Source: OFTM10 sp964344055 (GTDB lineage: Bacteria; Actinomycetota; Acidimicrobiia; Acidimicrobiales; Aldehydirespiratoraceae). Taken from it: 64,000 bases of DNA. The position numbers and the translations under genes are program-made. The notes below the pieces were generated by a model. It had not been told where the DNA came from. It saw only the letters and a program-made list of their open reading frames with translations, and searched no databases. The stretch covers positions 37,619-101,618 of the forward strand of contig CAYFLT010000006.1 in the NCBI GenBank assembly GCA_964344055.1. The letters are read 5' to 3'. Below, piece by piece: positions 16,293-24,639 of the stretch. Within the stretch, counting starts at the first letter, position 1. Every line of letters begins with the position of its first letter.

Positions 16293-17378
16293 CTACGTCC
16301 TCGCCGTTCGCAGGGCGCGAGCGCGGCGGCGCTCACGGACGAACATGACTGCGGGCGGGATCAGCAGCGCCAGGACGAGGAATCCCTGGATGACGTCGGT
16401 GATGCGCGACTCCACTCCGGTGCTGCTCACGAATCCGGACCCCGTACGAAGCGCACCGAACACGATCGCCACCGGGATCGCGGCCAGCGCCTTCTCGCGG
16501 GCGACGAGGGCCACGAGAAGCCCGGTCCAACCGATGCCTGCCGAGAAGCCCGGGACCAGCCGGTAGTTCCCGAAGAGGAATCCGCCTCCGGCCAGCATCA
16601 CCGAACCAGCGAGGCCGGCGAACGCCCCGCTGATCAGGAGGGCGCCGAGGCCGAAACCGGTCTGGGAGACTCCGGACCGTTGGGCGGCCCTGGGGTTGCG
16701 ACCGAGCATCCTCAGTCGGAAGCCCCACGTCGTGCGAGTGAGCGCGAAGGCCACGATCCCCGCACAGGCGATACCGAAGAACACCGCGAACGGGATGTCG
16801 TTTCCGAACACGTGGAGCTCGGGCAGCCGGTTGTCGTCCGCCAGCTGCTCGCTGACCTGGTTGCGGTTTCCACGGCTGGCCTCGTCGGCGAGCAGCAACC
16901 ACTGGTTCTTCAGCCCGTACGCCACGGCCTGGGCGGCCACCGTCACCAGCAGCAACGTCGACAGCACCTCCGGCACGCCGCGGTTGAAGCGCAACACGCC
17001 GGCGATCCCGGCCCACACCGCACCCCCGAGGGCGCCGAAGATCAAGAGGACGACCACGTTGAACGGTCCGGGACCACCGATCCGGAAGCCGAAGTACACC
17101 GCGAAGGCACTGCCCATCAGGAGCTGGCCCTCCTGTCCGATGTTCACGAGACCCGCCCGGCCGGACACGATCGTGCCCAGCGCGACCAGCAACATCGGCG
17201 CCGACGCGGCGAGGGTCTGACCCCAACGACCGGACCCGAGCACGCTGCCGTCCATGAGCGCGTCGAGCACCGGCCGCCAATCGCCACCGGTCGCCTCGAC
17301 CAGGACGGCCGACAGCAACAGGGCACCCGAGATGCTCGCGACATACAGCCCGACCCGTTCCGCGAGACGATCGTTCAC
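16293..17378 (-). CDS. ABC transporter permease, nucleoside (NupP-like) type
   Basis: 361-residue permease. Family motifs are GRAGLVNIGQEGQLLMGSAF (around residue 75), PEVLSTLLLVTVA and the cytoplasmic loop LRMLGRNPRAAQRSGVS, which contacts the ATPase. It is longer than its partner because of an extra periplasmic segment (WLLLADEASRGNRNQVSEQL, then LPELHVFGND). The start is GTG 17378, overlapping the ATPase stop as GTGA. In related systems (NupPQO/BmpA, RfuABCD) the pair imports purine nucleosides or riboflavin; this suggests a purine- or nucleoside-like cargo. Confidence 0.88.
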   Translation of the reverse strand: MNDRLAERVGLYVASISGALLLSAVLVEATGGDWRPVLDALMDGSVLGSGRWGQTLAASAPMLLVALGTIVSGRAGLVNIGQEGQLLMGSAFAVYFGFRIGGPGPFNVVVLLIFGALGGAVWAGIAGVLRFNRGVPEVLSTLLLVTVAAQAVAYGLKNQWLLLADEASRGNRNQVSEQLADDNRLPELHVFGNDIPFAVFFGIACAGIVAFALTRTTWGFRLRMLGRNPRAAQRSGVSQTGFGLGALLISGAFAGLAGSVMLAGGGFLFGNYRLVPGFSAGIGWTGLLVALVAREKALAAIPVAIVFGALRTGSGFVSSTGVESRITDVIQGFLVLALLIPPAVMFVRERRRARALRTART

Positions 17379-18994
17379 GCGGCGGCTCCGCCCATGAGGA
17401 GACCGAGCGTCTCCAGGTCGGCATCGGCGCGCGACATCTCGCCGACGATCCGACCCCGGGACATCACCGCGATCCGGTCCGCGAGGTCGAGGATCTCCTC
17501 GAGTTCGCTGGAGATCAACAGGACCGCCACTCCGTCATCGGCCGCCGCCCGGATCCGGTCGGTCATGTATTCGATGGCACCTACGTCGAGCCCGTGGGTG
17601 GGTTGGGCGGCGATCAGGACCTTCGGGTGCTGCCACATCTCCCGGGCGAGGACCACCCGTTGCTGGTTGCCTCCCGAGAGCGTCCAGAGTGGCGCATCGG
17701 GGCCGGTGCACTGGATGTCGAATTGCTCGATGAGCCGGTTGGCCAGTTCGGTGAGGTCGAACCCGTTGATGACGCCGCGGGTTGCGACGAATCCCGGGTC
17801 GACGAGGACGAGATTCTCGGCCACCGACATGTCGAGGACGACGCCCGAGTCGTGACGATCCTCCGGGATCACCCCGATGCCGGCCCGAGCCATCGCGCCG
17901 GGTCGGTTCGTCGGCACCGCCACGCCGTCGACGAGCACTTCCCCACTCGTCAACGGCACGAGCGACGACAAGAGGTCCCCGAGCGCTCGCTGACCGTTGC
18001 CCTCCACGCCCGCGATGCCGAGGATCTCACCGGCGCTCACCTCGAGCGAGAGATCGTCGAGCAGCCGGAACCCCCGGGCGACCTGGGCGACCGCACCCCT
18101 GATCTCGAGCGTGGGGGCCGCGTCCGCATTCGGTGCCGCGCCCTCTTCGGCCGGGGCTGGTGCATCCTCTGTCGGCCGGCCCGAGGGCTCCAGTTCGACC
18201 AGCCCGAACGCCGCTCGTTCTGACCGCAGCGAGACTTCGCGGCCGACCATGCCGCGTGCCAACGTCGGGGCATCGGCGTCCTCGGTCCGGAACCGGTCAA
18301 CCACCGCGCCCTGCCGCATGATCGTGATGTCGTCGGTGGCGGCCAGGACCTCGTCGAGTTTGTGGCTGACCAGGACGACCGCTCGTCCCTCCGCAGCCAC
18401 CACTTCTCGCAGTGACTCGAAGAGCTGGTTCGATTCATCGGGGGTGAGCACCGAGGTCGGTTCGTCGAAGATGACGATGCTCGGATCCCGGCGGAGGCAC
18501 TTGATGATCTCGACCCGCTGGCGGAGCCCGGCGGTCAACGACCCCACCTGGGCGTAGGGATCTATGGCCAGACCGTAGTGCTCGCCGATCTCGGCGATCC
18601 GGTCACGTACCGCGCCCGGGTCGAGCCGACCGGCGTCGCCCAAGGCGACGTTCTCCCACACCGTCAGCGCGTCGACGAGACTGAAGTGCTGATGCACCAT
18701 GCCCACGCCGAGTTCGGCCGCGGTGTGGGGATCCTCGATGAGTCGTTCTTCGCCGTCGACCCGAACGCTCCCCTCGTCGGGAAGCACGAGGCCGATGAGC
18801 ACCTTCATCAACGTGGACTTGCCCGCCCCGTTCTCGCCCAGGATCCCGTGGATCCGGCCGCGGTGAAGGGAGAGGTCGACGCCATCACACGCGGTGACGG
18901 CGCCGAAGGTCTTGGTGATGCCGCGAAGCTCGACGGCGGGGACGAGCGACGAATCGCCGCCCGTCCCCGACTCATCGGGAGGGGAGATCGTCAC
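17375..18994 (-). CDS. ABC transporter ATPase, double-domain nucleoside/sugar type
   Basis: 539 residues with two fused nucleotide-binding domains. Domain 1: Walker A LGENGAGKST (about residue 52-61), Q-loop MVHQHFSLV, degenerate signature LTAGLRQRVE, Walker B IVIFDEPTS. Domain 2 has a degenerate Walker A, GVEGNGQRAL, but an intact LSGGNQQRVVLAREM and a PTHGLDVGAIEYM segment, as is normal for this family (MglA/NupO type). A Glu/Pro/Ala-rich linker near residue 260-290 joins them. It energises the two permeases that follow. GTG 18994 overlaps the binding-protein stop. Confidence 0.92.
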   Translation of the reverse strand: MTISPPDESGTGGDSSLVPAVELRGITKTFGAVTACDGVDLSLHRGRIHGILGENGAGKSTLMKVLIGLVLPDEGSVRVDGEERLIEDPHTAAELGVGMVHQHFSLVDALTVWENVALGDAGRLDPGAVRDRIAEIGEHYGLAIDPYAQVGSLTAGLRQRVEIIKCLRRDPSIVIFDEPTSVLTPDESNQLFESLREVVAAEGRAVVLVSHKLDEVLAATDDITIMRQGAVVDRFRTEDADAPTLARGMVGREVSLRSERAAFGLVELEPSGRPTEDAPAPAEEGAAPNADAAPTLEIRGAVAQVARGFRLLDDLSLEVSAGEILGIAGVEGNGQRALGDLLSSLVPLTSGEVLVDGVAVPTNRPGAMARAGIGVIPEDRHDSGVVLDMSVAENLVLVDPGFVATRGVINGFDLTELANRLIEQFDIQCTGPDAPLWTLSGGNQQRVVLAREMWQHPKVLIAAQPTHGLDVGAIEYMTDRIRAAADDGVAVLLISSELEEILDLADRIAVMSRGRIVGEMSRADADLETLGLLMGGAAA

Positions 18995-20238
18995 CCGCCG
19001 CTGTAGGCCTCAGCGGAGATGCCACCGAGCATTCCCATCAGGTCACCGTCGAAGCTGGCGAGCAGCCCGAATGCGTCGGCGAGCGCCGCCTCGGCCTCGG
19101 CCGACGGATCGCACAGGAGCGCACCGTTGAGGCCCGCTTCAGTGGGGAACTGGAAGGTCTCGCCTTCGGCGAGCGTTCCGTCGATGATCTGGCGGATGGC
19201 CCGCTCGGCGTAGAGGCCGCCGTCGAAGACGATGCCGCCGGTCCAGGCGATGCTGTCCTCGCGGTCGCAGATGTCGGCCGGCCCGGCCGCGAAGACCGCG
19301 AGTCCTTCTTCGGTGGCGAGCTGACCCACCGGTTCGAGGGCACCGCCGAGGAACGCGTAGGCGAGCGTGGCGCCGTTGGCCTGGGCCGCAGTGAGCGCCG
19401 CCGTGGCGTTGGCCGCGTTGTCGAAGTCGAACGGGAAGTCGCCGGTGGGGACGTACTCCATCGTCAGGGACTCGTCCACCGCCTGCATGCCGGCCACGGT
19501 GGCGTTGTACGCCTCCTTCTCGAATCCGAGGTCACAGCACCCGAGGAACACCGATTGGGTGCTGCCCTGCTCGACCATGACGCTGCCCATCGCCACACCC
19601 GCGGTGTAGTGGATGGCCGCGCCCCAGTCGGTGGCCTGAGCCAGACCCGGGAGCGCGTCGAAGCCGGCGCCACAGTTGCAGTACCAGAAGATGTCGCCGT
19701 ACTCCTCGGTCAGATCGGCGAGGGGCTCGGCAATCTCACTGGCGCCCACGAACATGATGTCGATGCCCTGCTGGGCGAGGTCCGACATCTTCTGGGCTGC
19801 TTCCTCTGCGCCGATGTTGTCGCTCACGATCGGGGCCGCGAACCCGTTCTCGGCCGAGAACGCCTCGGCGAAGTCGACGAGAGACTGGTAGTAGCCGTTG
19901 TCGTCGCGAGGCCCGGCGGCGGCCACACCGATGGTGACCGTGCCGTCGCCGTTGGCGTCGAATGCGTCGATCACCGCGTTGGTCTCCGGCGCGTCACCGT
20001 CGTCACCCGAGCCGTCGTCACCGGCGTCATCGTCGTCGGTGTCCATGTCGTCGTCCGCGTCCATGTCGTCGGCGTCGTCACCGGCCGCATCATCGCCGCC
20101 GGCATCCGCGTCGTCTCCGGCATCGTCGCCGCCGGCGTCGGTGTCACCATCGTCGCCGCACGCGGCGGCCACGAGGCTGAATGCCAACAGCACGGCCATC
20201 AGCCACTTCAGTTTCTTGGAGCCAGTCTTCCTAGCCAT
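18991..20238 (-). CDS. BMP-family substrate-binding lipoprotein of the nucleoside-type importer
   Basis: 415 residues. A signal peptide (MARKTGSKKLKWLMAVLLAF) ends in a lipobox LVAAACGD, so the protein is lipid-anchored outside the membrane. Next is a striking Asp/Ala/Gly-rich linker of about 50 residues, then the periplasmic-binding domain (TIGVAAAGPRDDNGYYQSLV, QQGIDIMFVGASEIAEPL, YTAGVAMGSVMVEQG), related to Med/PnrA/BmpA purine-nucleoside receptors. Start ATG 20238 has AGGAGG six bases upstream. It heads the four-gene importer, 71 bp after the Rieske gene, and is the best clue to a nucleoside- or base-like substrate. Confidence 0.9.
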   Translation of the reverse strand: MARKTGSKKLKWLMAVLLAFSLVAAACGDDGDTDAGGDDAGDDADAGGDDAAGDDADDMDADDDMDTDDDDAGDDGSGDDGDAPETNAVIDAFDANGDGTVTIGVAAAGPRDDNGYYQSLVDFAEAFSAENGFAAPIVSDNIGAEEAAQKMSDLAQQGIDIMFVGASEIAEPLADLTEEYGDIFWYCNCGAGFDALPGLAQATDWGAAIHYTAGVAMGSVMVEQGSTQSVFLGCCDLGFEKEAYNATVAGMQAVDESLTMEYVPTGDFPFDFDNAANATAALTAAQANGATLAYAFLGGALEPVGQLATEEGLAVFAAGPADICDREDSIAWTGGIVFDGGLYAERAIRQIIDGTLAEGETFQFPTEAGLNGALLCDPSAEAEAALADAFGLLASFDGDLMGMLGGISAEAYSGG

Positions 20239-20267
20239 TGTTCCCCTCCTGGGTTGGGTTTCTCCGT

Positions 20268-20323
20268 GGGCCGATGTCACTGCCCGACGATTTGCTCGGC
20301 GGGCCGATGTCACTGCCCGACGA
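20268..20323. repeat. 23-bp direct duplication at the 3' end of the Rieske gene
   Basis: A 23-base sequence ending in TGTCACTGCCCGACGA occurs at 20268-20290 and again at 20301-20323, a 33-bp step. The second copy includes the last codons and stop of the Rieske gene; the first lies between it and the binding-protein gene. It looks like a recent tandem duplication. Confidence 0.7.
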
Positions 20324-21521
20324 CCTTCAAGGGAGCGGCTTGGCTCCCTCCTGGCCATGCGGCGCGGTAGCGCTGCACGAGCCAACGATTGAACTGCACG
20401 TGGCTCTCCTCCTGCCACGAATACCGACCTCGCGGGGCGAACCTCGAATTGAGGCCCCGCTGGACCTTGTCGGTGACGTCCTGATCCTGACGCACGAAGA
20501 CCTGCACACCGGTGTCGGAGAGCACCAGTTTCTCCTCGAACAGCGGATCTTCGAGTGCGCTCGGATGGAAGATGTAACCGATCTCGACGTCGATCCTGCC
20601 GGGGCTGGTGGGCCGCACGAGGAAGAAGAAGCACTGGTCGGCGCCGGTGCCCAGACACAGCATCGGCGGGATCAGGGCGAACGTCGAACGCATCCGCTCC
20701 TCTTCGGTGAGGCCCGGGTACACCGGCATGATCACCCGGTGGGTGGCGTTGAAGCCGCCGTCGATGTGCTTGTAGCCCGCGGTCCGGAACACCACGTTCG
20801 AGTCGTCGGTCCACGGTTCGGGGAACGCGGACATCTCAGAGGGACAGAAGTCCTGGACGTACTGATGGAGCCGGGTGGCGTGGTAGCCGTCGTTGAAATT
20901 CTCGAACATCACCTTCCAGTTCCACGGCATGTTCTCGAGGGTGAACGTTCCGGTGCACACCGCGTTCTCGAGGTCGTAGTTCGCGAGGTACGGGGAGTAG
21001 CGCTCGAGCGTGGGCGCCAGCGGCGCGGCATCCGGATCGAAGTTGACGAAGATGAAGCCCTGCCACTCCTCCACCTTCAGGGTGGGAAGCCCGTAGTCCG
21101 CCTTGTCGAAGTCGTCGGTCTTCTCCATCGCGGGCGCCCCGAGCAGGCGACCGTCCTGGCCGAAGATCCAGTGGTGGTAGGCGCACTTGAAGGTCGAGTC
21201 GTTGCCCTTGCCCTCGCACAACTGCATGGCCCGGTGCTGGCACACGGCCGACATGGCCCGCACGTCACCTTCTTTGGCACGGAGCACGATGATCGGTTCA
21301 CCGACGAGGGTGACGGTGAACCAGTCGCCCGGTTCGGGGATGCTCTCGGCCCGGCCGACGGCCAGCCACTCCTTCATGAAGAGGGCTTCCTTCTCGAAGT
21401 CGAGGAACTCCTGGGACGTGTAGAGCACCGGGGGCAGCGTCTCGGCGTCGGCGACATCGCCGATCGACGAATCGAAGCTGGCGAGCAGCTCGTCGCTGAA
21501 GACGGTGTGGCTTTCGGTCAT
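20310..21521 (-). CDS. Rieske non-haem iron oxygenase, alpha subunit (long form)
   Basis: 403-residue terminal oxygenase. The Rieske [2Fe-2S] ligands are C94-x-H96 (AVCQHRAMQLCE) and C113-x2-H116 (CAYHHWIFG). The catalytic iron site is FNDGYHATRLHQYV in the C-terminal half, with the bridging Asp and two His. Such enzymes hydroxylate rings or remove N- or O-methyl groups using electrons from a reductase. No reductase or ferredoxin gene is in the window. The length and motifs resemble the aromatic-ring-hydroxylating/choline- and carnitine-oxygenase group. ATGA overlap (21518-21521) couples it to the ligase gene. Confidence 0.9.
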   Translation of the reverse strand: MTESHTVFSDELLASFDSSIGDVADAETLPPVLYTSQEFLDFEKEALFMKEWLAVGRAESIPEPGDWFTVTLVGEPIIVLRAKEGDVRAMSAVCQHRAMQLCEGKGNDSTFKCAYHHWIFGQDGRLLGAPAMEKTDDFDKADYGLPTLKVEEWQGFIFVNFDPDAAPLAPTLERYSPYLANYDLENAVCTGTFTLENMPWNWKVMFENFNDGYHATRLHQYVQDFCPSEMSAFPEPWTDDSNVVFRTAGYKHIDGGFNATHRVIMPVYPGLTEEERMRSTFALIPPMLCLGTGADQCFFFLVRPTSPGRIDVEIGYIFHPSALEDPLFEEKLVLSDTGVQVFVRQDQDVTDKVQRGLNSRFAPRGRYSWQEESHVQFNRWLVQRYRAAWPGGSQAAPLKVVGQ

Positions 21522-23041
21522 GTCGTGGCGACCTCCTCTTTGAGGATGAACTTGCGGATCTTTCCGACGCTGGTGCGGGGGAGCTCGTCGAGGAAGGTGA
21601 ACTCGCGGGGCACCTTCGCCTTTGCGAGCCGATCCTCGCACCACTTCTCGCGCGCGTCGATCGAGGGCGGGTTCGACGGATCGGCGGCAACGACGAACGC
21701 CACCGGCACCTCGTCGCGAACCGGGTCGGGCGCACCGATCACCGAAGCCTCGAGCACGTCGGAGTGGGCGCTGAGGACGGCCTCCACCTCCACGGTCGAC
21801 ACGTTCTCACCGGCGACCTTGAGCACATCGGATCGTCGGCCGTCGAAGTAGAACCGGCCGTCCACATCACGGGTGGCTCGGTCGCCGGTGCGGAACCAGC
21901 CCTCGCGGAAGCTGGAGTCGGTGGTGGCGGGGTCGTCGAGGTACCCCGCGAACAGGGTGGTGCCGGGGTCACCGCCGACCACCACTTCACCGACCTCTCC
22001 GGGCCGCACCGGGGCACCATCCGGGTCGTGGAGTTCGACCTGGCAGCCGGTGGTGACGTAGCCCATCGAATCGGGCCGGGGATCAGCGGCTTCGTCGGTG
22101 AGGACCGCCGGGATGGTCTCGGTCATTCCGTAGAGCTGCCGCGGCCGGCAACCGAGCCAGTCCGTGAGGGTGGCGTACTGGTCATCGGCGATGTTCTGGG
22201 CATACCAGCAGTGGCGCAGCGCGACGCCTTCGTTCTCCTCTCCGCGCGAGAGGATCATCCGGATGGGTGCCGCGAAGAGACTGGCCGCGGTGGCCCCATG
22301 GCGGGCACATTGGGGCAGGAACCCGCTGGCCGAGAAGGTGTGCATCAACGCGACGCTGGCCCCCACCGAGATGGCGGAGGCGAACGAGTAGTACTGGGCG
22401 TTGGCGTGGAAGAGCGGCAGCACGACGATCTGGCGGTCCTCGGGACCGAGGCCGGCGGCCGCCGCCATCGTCGTGCCCGCGAATGCGTAGTTGGCCTGGG
22501 TGACCTCGACCCCCTTCGGCCGCCCGGTGGTTCCGCTGGTGAACATCACTGCGGCTCGATCTCGAGGGGCCGGCTCGGGCCAGTCCGCGTACTCCACCTC
22601 GCCGAAGCCGACCAGGTCGACGTCGGCTTCGTCGATCTCGACGACCGTCATCGTGTCGGGCGCGGCGGCCCGGTAATCGGCAGCGCGGGTCATCGCGCAG
22701 AAGCCGACCAGCGGTCGGGTTCGTTCGATGTGGTCCGCCAGCTCGGGCGTCTTGCCCATCGGGTCAGACGGCACGATCCACGATCCGAGCCGGTTGGCAG
22801 CGAGCCAGACGGCGATGAACGTCGGGGAGTTCGTGAGCGCCAGATGGACTGCCGATCCGACTCCCACGCCATTGCGGTGGAGGAACGCAGCCACACGGGC
22901 GACCTGGGCGTCGAACTCGGCGTAGGTCCATTCGGCCACGTGGCCGTCGGGACCTTCGAACACGAGGAACGTCTGATGGTCGCGCGAGGCCACCGCATCG
23001 GCCCACGAACGGGCGAAGGTGCGAGTGGCGGCCACCTCCAT
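21518..23041 (-). CDS. AMP-forming acyl-CoA synthetase-like ligase
   Basis: 507-residue ANL-superfamily enzyme that activates a carboxylate as acyl-AMP and then CoA thioester. Motifs: AVMFTSGTTGRPKGVEVTQ (P-loop A3), LYGMTETIPAVL (A5), GWFRTGDRATRDVDG (A7), DVLKVAGENVSTVEVE (A8) and the C-terminal catalytic lysine in LPRTSVGKIRKF (A10). It is shorter than long-chain ligases and closest in style to CaiC/aromatic-acid ligases. In this operon it probably activates the acid released by the oxygenase and hydrolase steps. Its start overlaps the HyuB-like stop by one base (TGATG). Confidence 0.88.
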   Translation of the reverse strand: MEVAATRTFARSWADAVASRDHQTFLVFEGPDGHVAEWTYAEFDAQVARVAAFLHRNGVGVGSAVHLALTNSPTFIAVWLAANRLGSWIVPSDPMGKTPELADHIERTRPLVGFCAMTRAADYRAAAPDTMTVVEIDEADVDLVGFGEVEYADWPEPAPRDRAAVMFTSGTTGRPKGVEVTQANYAFAGTTMAAAAGLGPEDRQIVVLPLFHANAQYYSFASAISVGASVALMHTFSASGFLPQCARHGATAASLFAAPIRMILSRGEENEGVALRHCWYAQNIADDQYATLTDWLGCRPRQLYGMTETIPAVLTDEAADPRPDSMGYVTTGCQVELHDPDGAPVRPGEVGEVVVGGDPGTTLFAGYLDDPATTDSSFREGWFRTGDRATRDVDGRFYFDGRRSDVLKVAGENVSTVEVEAVLSAHSDVLEASVIGAPDPVRDEVPVAFVVAADPSNPPSIDAREKWCEDRLAKAKVPREFTFLDELPRTSVGKIRKFILKEEVATT

Positions 23042-24639
23042 CAGCCGCCTCCGTCTCCGGCGGGAGCGGGTTCGCCGTAGCCGCCACCTCCGGGGAGCTC
23101 GAGGCGGACCACGTCGTCGCCGGCGAGGCTGATCCGCGCCTGCGTCGTGACCGGCTCGCCGTTGACGAGGAAGCTGCCTGTGGCCCCTGGCTCACCACCG
23201 AACACGCCTTGCGGAGCGTCGGACAGTCGGCTGGTGACTGCGTTCAGTTGCCAGGGCTTCCGGGTGTCGACCGTGAACTCGATGACCTGACCCCGACCGC
23301 CGCGCTGGGCGCCGGCGCCGCCGGAGTCGTCCCGAAGCGACTTCTCCCGGAACCGGATCGGGGCGGAGGCCTCGACCACCTCGATGGGCACCGCTGACAC
23401 TCCCGTGGGGTACGAACAGGCGTCGAGTCCGGGCTTGGACGCCCGGGCCCCCACTCCACCGGCATAGGTGAACATGGCGGTGATGAACGGACTGCCGTCG
23501 GGGTGGTTGCCATTGACCTGCATGGTCCACACCGCGCCCGAACCTTCGGCCATCGCCTGATCCGGCTCCACCTGCGCCAGCGCCTTGAGGAGGGCGTTGG
23601 GAAGGAACATCCCGACGACGTGGCGGGCGGTGCCCGGCTGGGGGGTGACCGCGTTCACGATCGAACCCTCCGGCGCCTCCATCCTGATCGGCGTGAGGCT
23701 GCCGTGGTTGTTGGGGATGTCGGGGTTGAGCACGGACCGGACGGTGAACGTGGTGTAGGCGTGGGTGTAGTTCTTCACCACATTGATGCCCCACGGACTC
23801 GCTTCGGACGTGCCCTCGTAGTCGACGAGGATCTCGCCGGCCGCGGGATCGACGGTGACCGCACAGACGATGTCGATCTTGCTTCCGTCGGCAAGGTCGA
23901 GCACCGCCGACGACTCGTAGGTGCCGGCCGGAAGCGCCCGGATCGACGCCCGGGTGGCCTGCTCGGATCGGTCGATGATCTCGTCGGCCAGCGCTTCGAT
24001 GTCGTCGAGCCCATGGGTGTCACACAGGGTGCCGAGGCGCTGGGCGCCGACCTCTCCCGACGCCATCTGGGCGTGCAGATCGCCGGCCATGTGGTCGGGC
24101 TGGCGGACATTGCTGAGGATGAACTTCCATGCATCCTCGTTGCGTTCGCCCGCCTTCATCAGCTTGCAGATGGGGATCCAGAGCCCCTCCTCGAACACGT
24201 CGCGGCCGCCTGCGCCGACGCCGTAACCACCGACGTCGGTGTGATGGATCGTGGAACCGAAGAAGGCGATCGCGCGACCGTTGCGCCAAGCCGGCACGAG
24301 CACGGTGACGTCGAGCAATTGACCGGCCGTCTTGTACGGATCGTTGGTGATGAGGACGTCGCCGGGCTCGAGTTCGTCGAGCGGATACTCCTCGAGCATG
24401 CTGGCGGCCCCGATGGCGAGGCTGTTGATGTGGCCGGGGGTGCCGGTGACCGCTTGGGCGACCATCCGGCCACGCCGATCGAACACCGCGTTCGCCAGAT
24501 CGCCGGCCTCCCGCACGATCGGAGAGAAGGCGGCTCGTTGGAGGGCCCGCGCCTGCTCGTTGACGGTGGAGATGAGCGACTGCCAGAGGATCTCCAGCTC
24601 GACGGGATCGAAGGTCCGTGGGGTTTCGGTGGCGGTCAT
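23041..24639 (-). CDS. Hydantoinase B/oxoprolinase-family subunit (HyuB-like)
   Basis: 532 residues. Family motifs: ILWQSLISTVNEQARALQRA near the N-terminus, GDVLITNDPYKTAGQLLDVT, the metal-binding-type stretch GSTIHHTDVGG, and C-terminal SGGAGAQRGGRGQVIEF and LPGGGGYGEP. HyuA/HyuB pairs are ATP-dependent N-methylhydantoinases, acetone or acetophenone carboxylases, or oxoprolinases; which one cannot be told here. It is coupled to the HyuA-like gene by a four-base ATGA overlap, so they form one enzyme complex. An imide or lactam ring-opening role fits the neighbouring genes. Confidence 0.9.
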   Translation of the reverse strand: MTATETPRTFDPVELEILWQSLISTVNEQARALQRAAFSPIVREAGDLANAVFDRRGRMVAQAVTGTPGHINSLAIGAASMLEEYPLDELEPGDVLITNDPYKTAGQLLDVTVLVPAWRNGRAIAFFGSTIHHTDVGGYGVGAGGRDVFEEGLWIPICKLMKAGERNEDAWKFILSNVRQPDHMAGDLHAQMASGEVGAQRLGTLCDTHGLDDIEALADEIIDRSEQATRASIRALPAGTYESSAVLDLADGSKIDIVCAVTVDPAAGEILVDYEGTSEASPWGINVVKNYTHAYTTFTVRSVLNPDIPNNHGSLTPIRMEAPEGSIVNAVTPQPGTARHVVGMFLPNALLKALAQVEPDQAMAEGSGAVWTMQVNGNHPDGSPFITAMFTYAGGVGARASKPGLDACSYPTGVSAVPIEVVEASAPIRFREKSLRDDSGGAGAQRGGRGQVIEFTVDTRKPWQLNAVTSRLSDAPQGVFGGEPGATGSFLVNGEPVTTQARISLAGDDVVRLELPGGGGYGEPAPAGDGGG

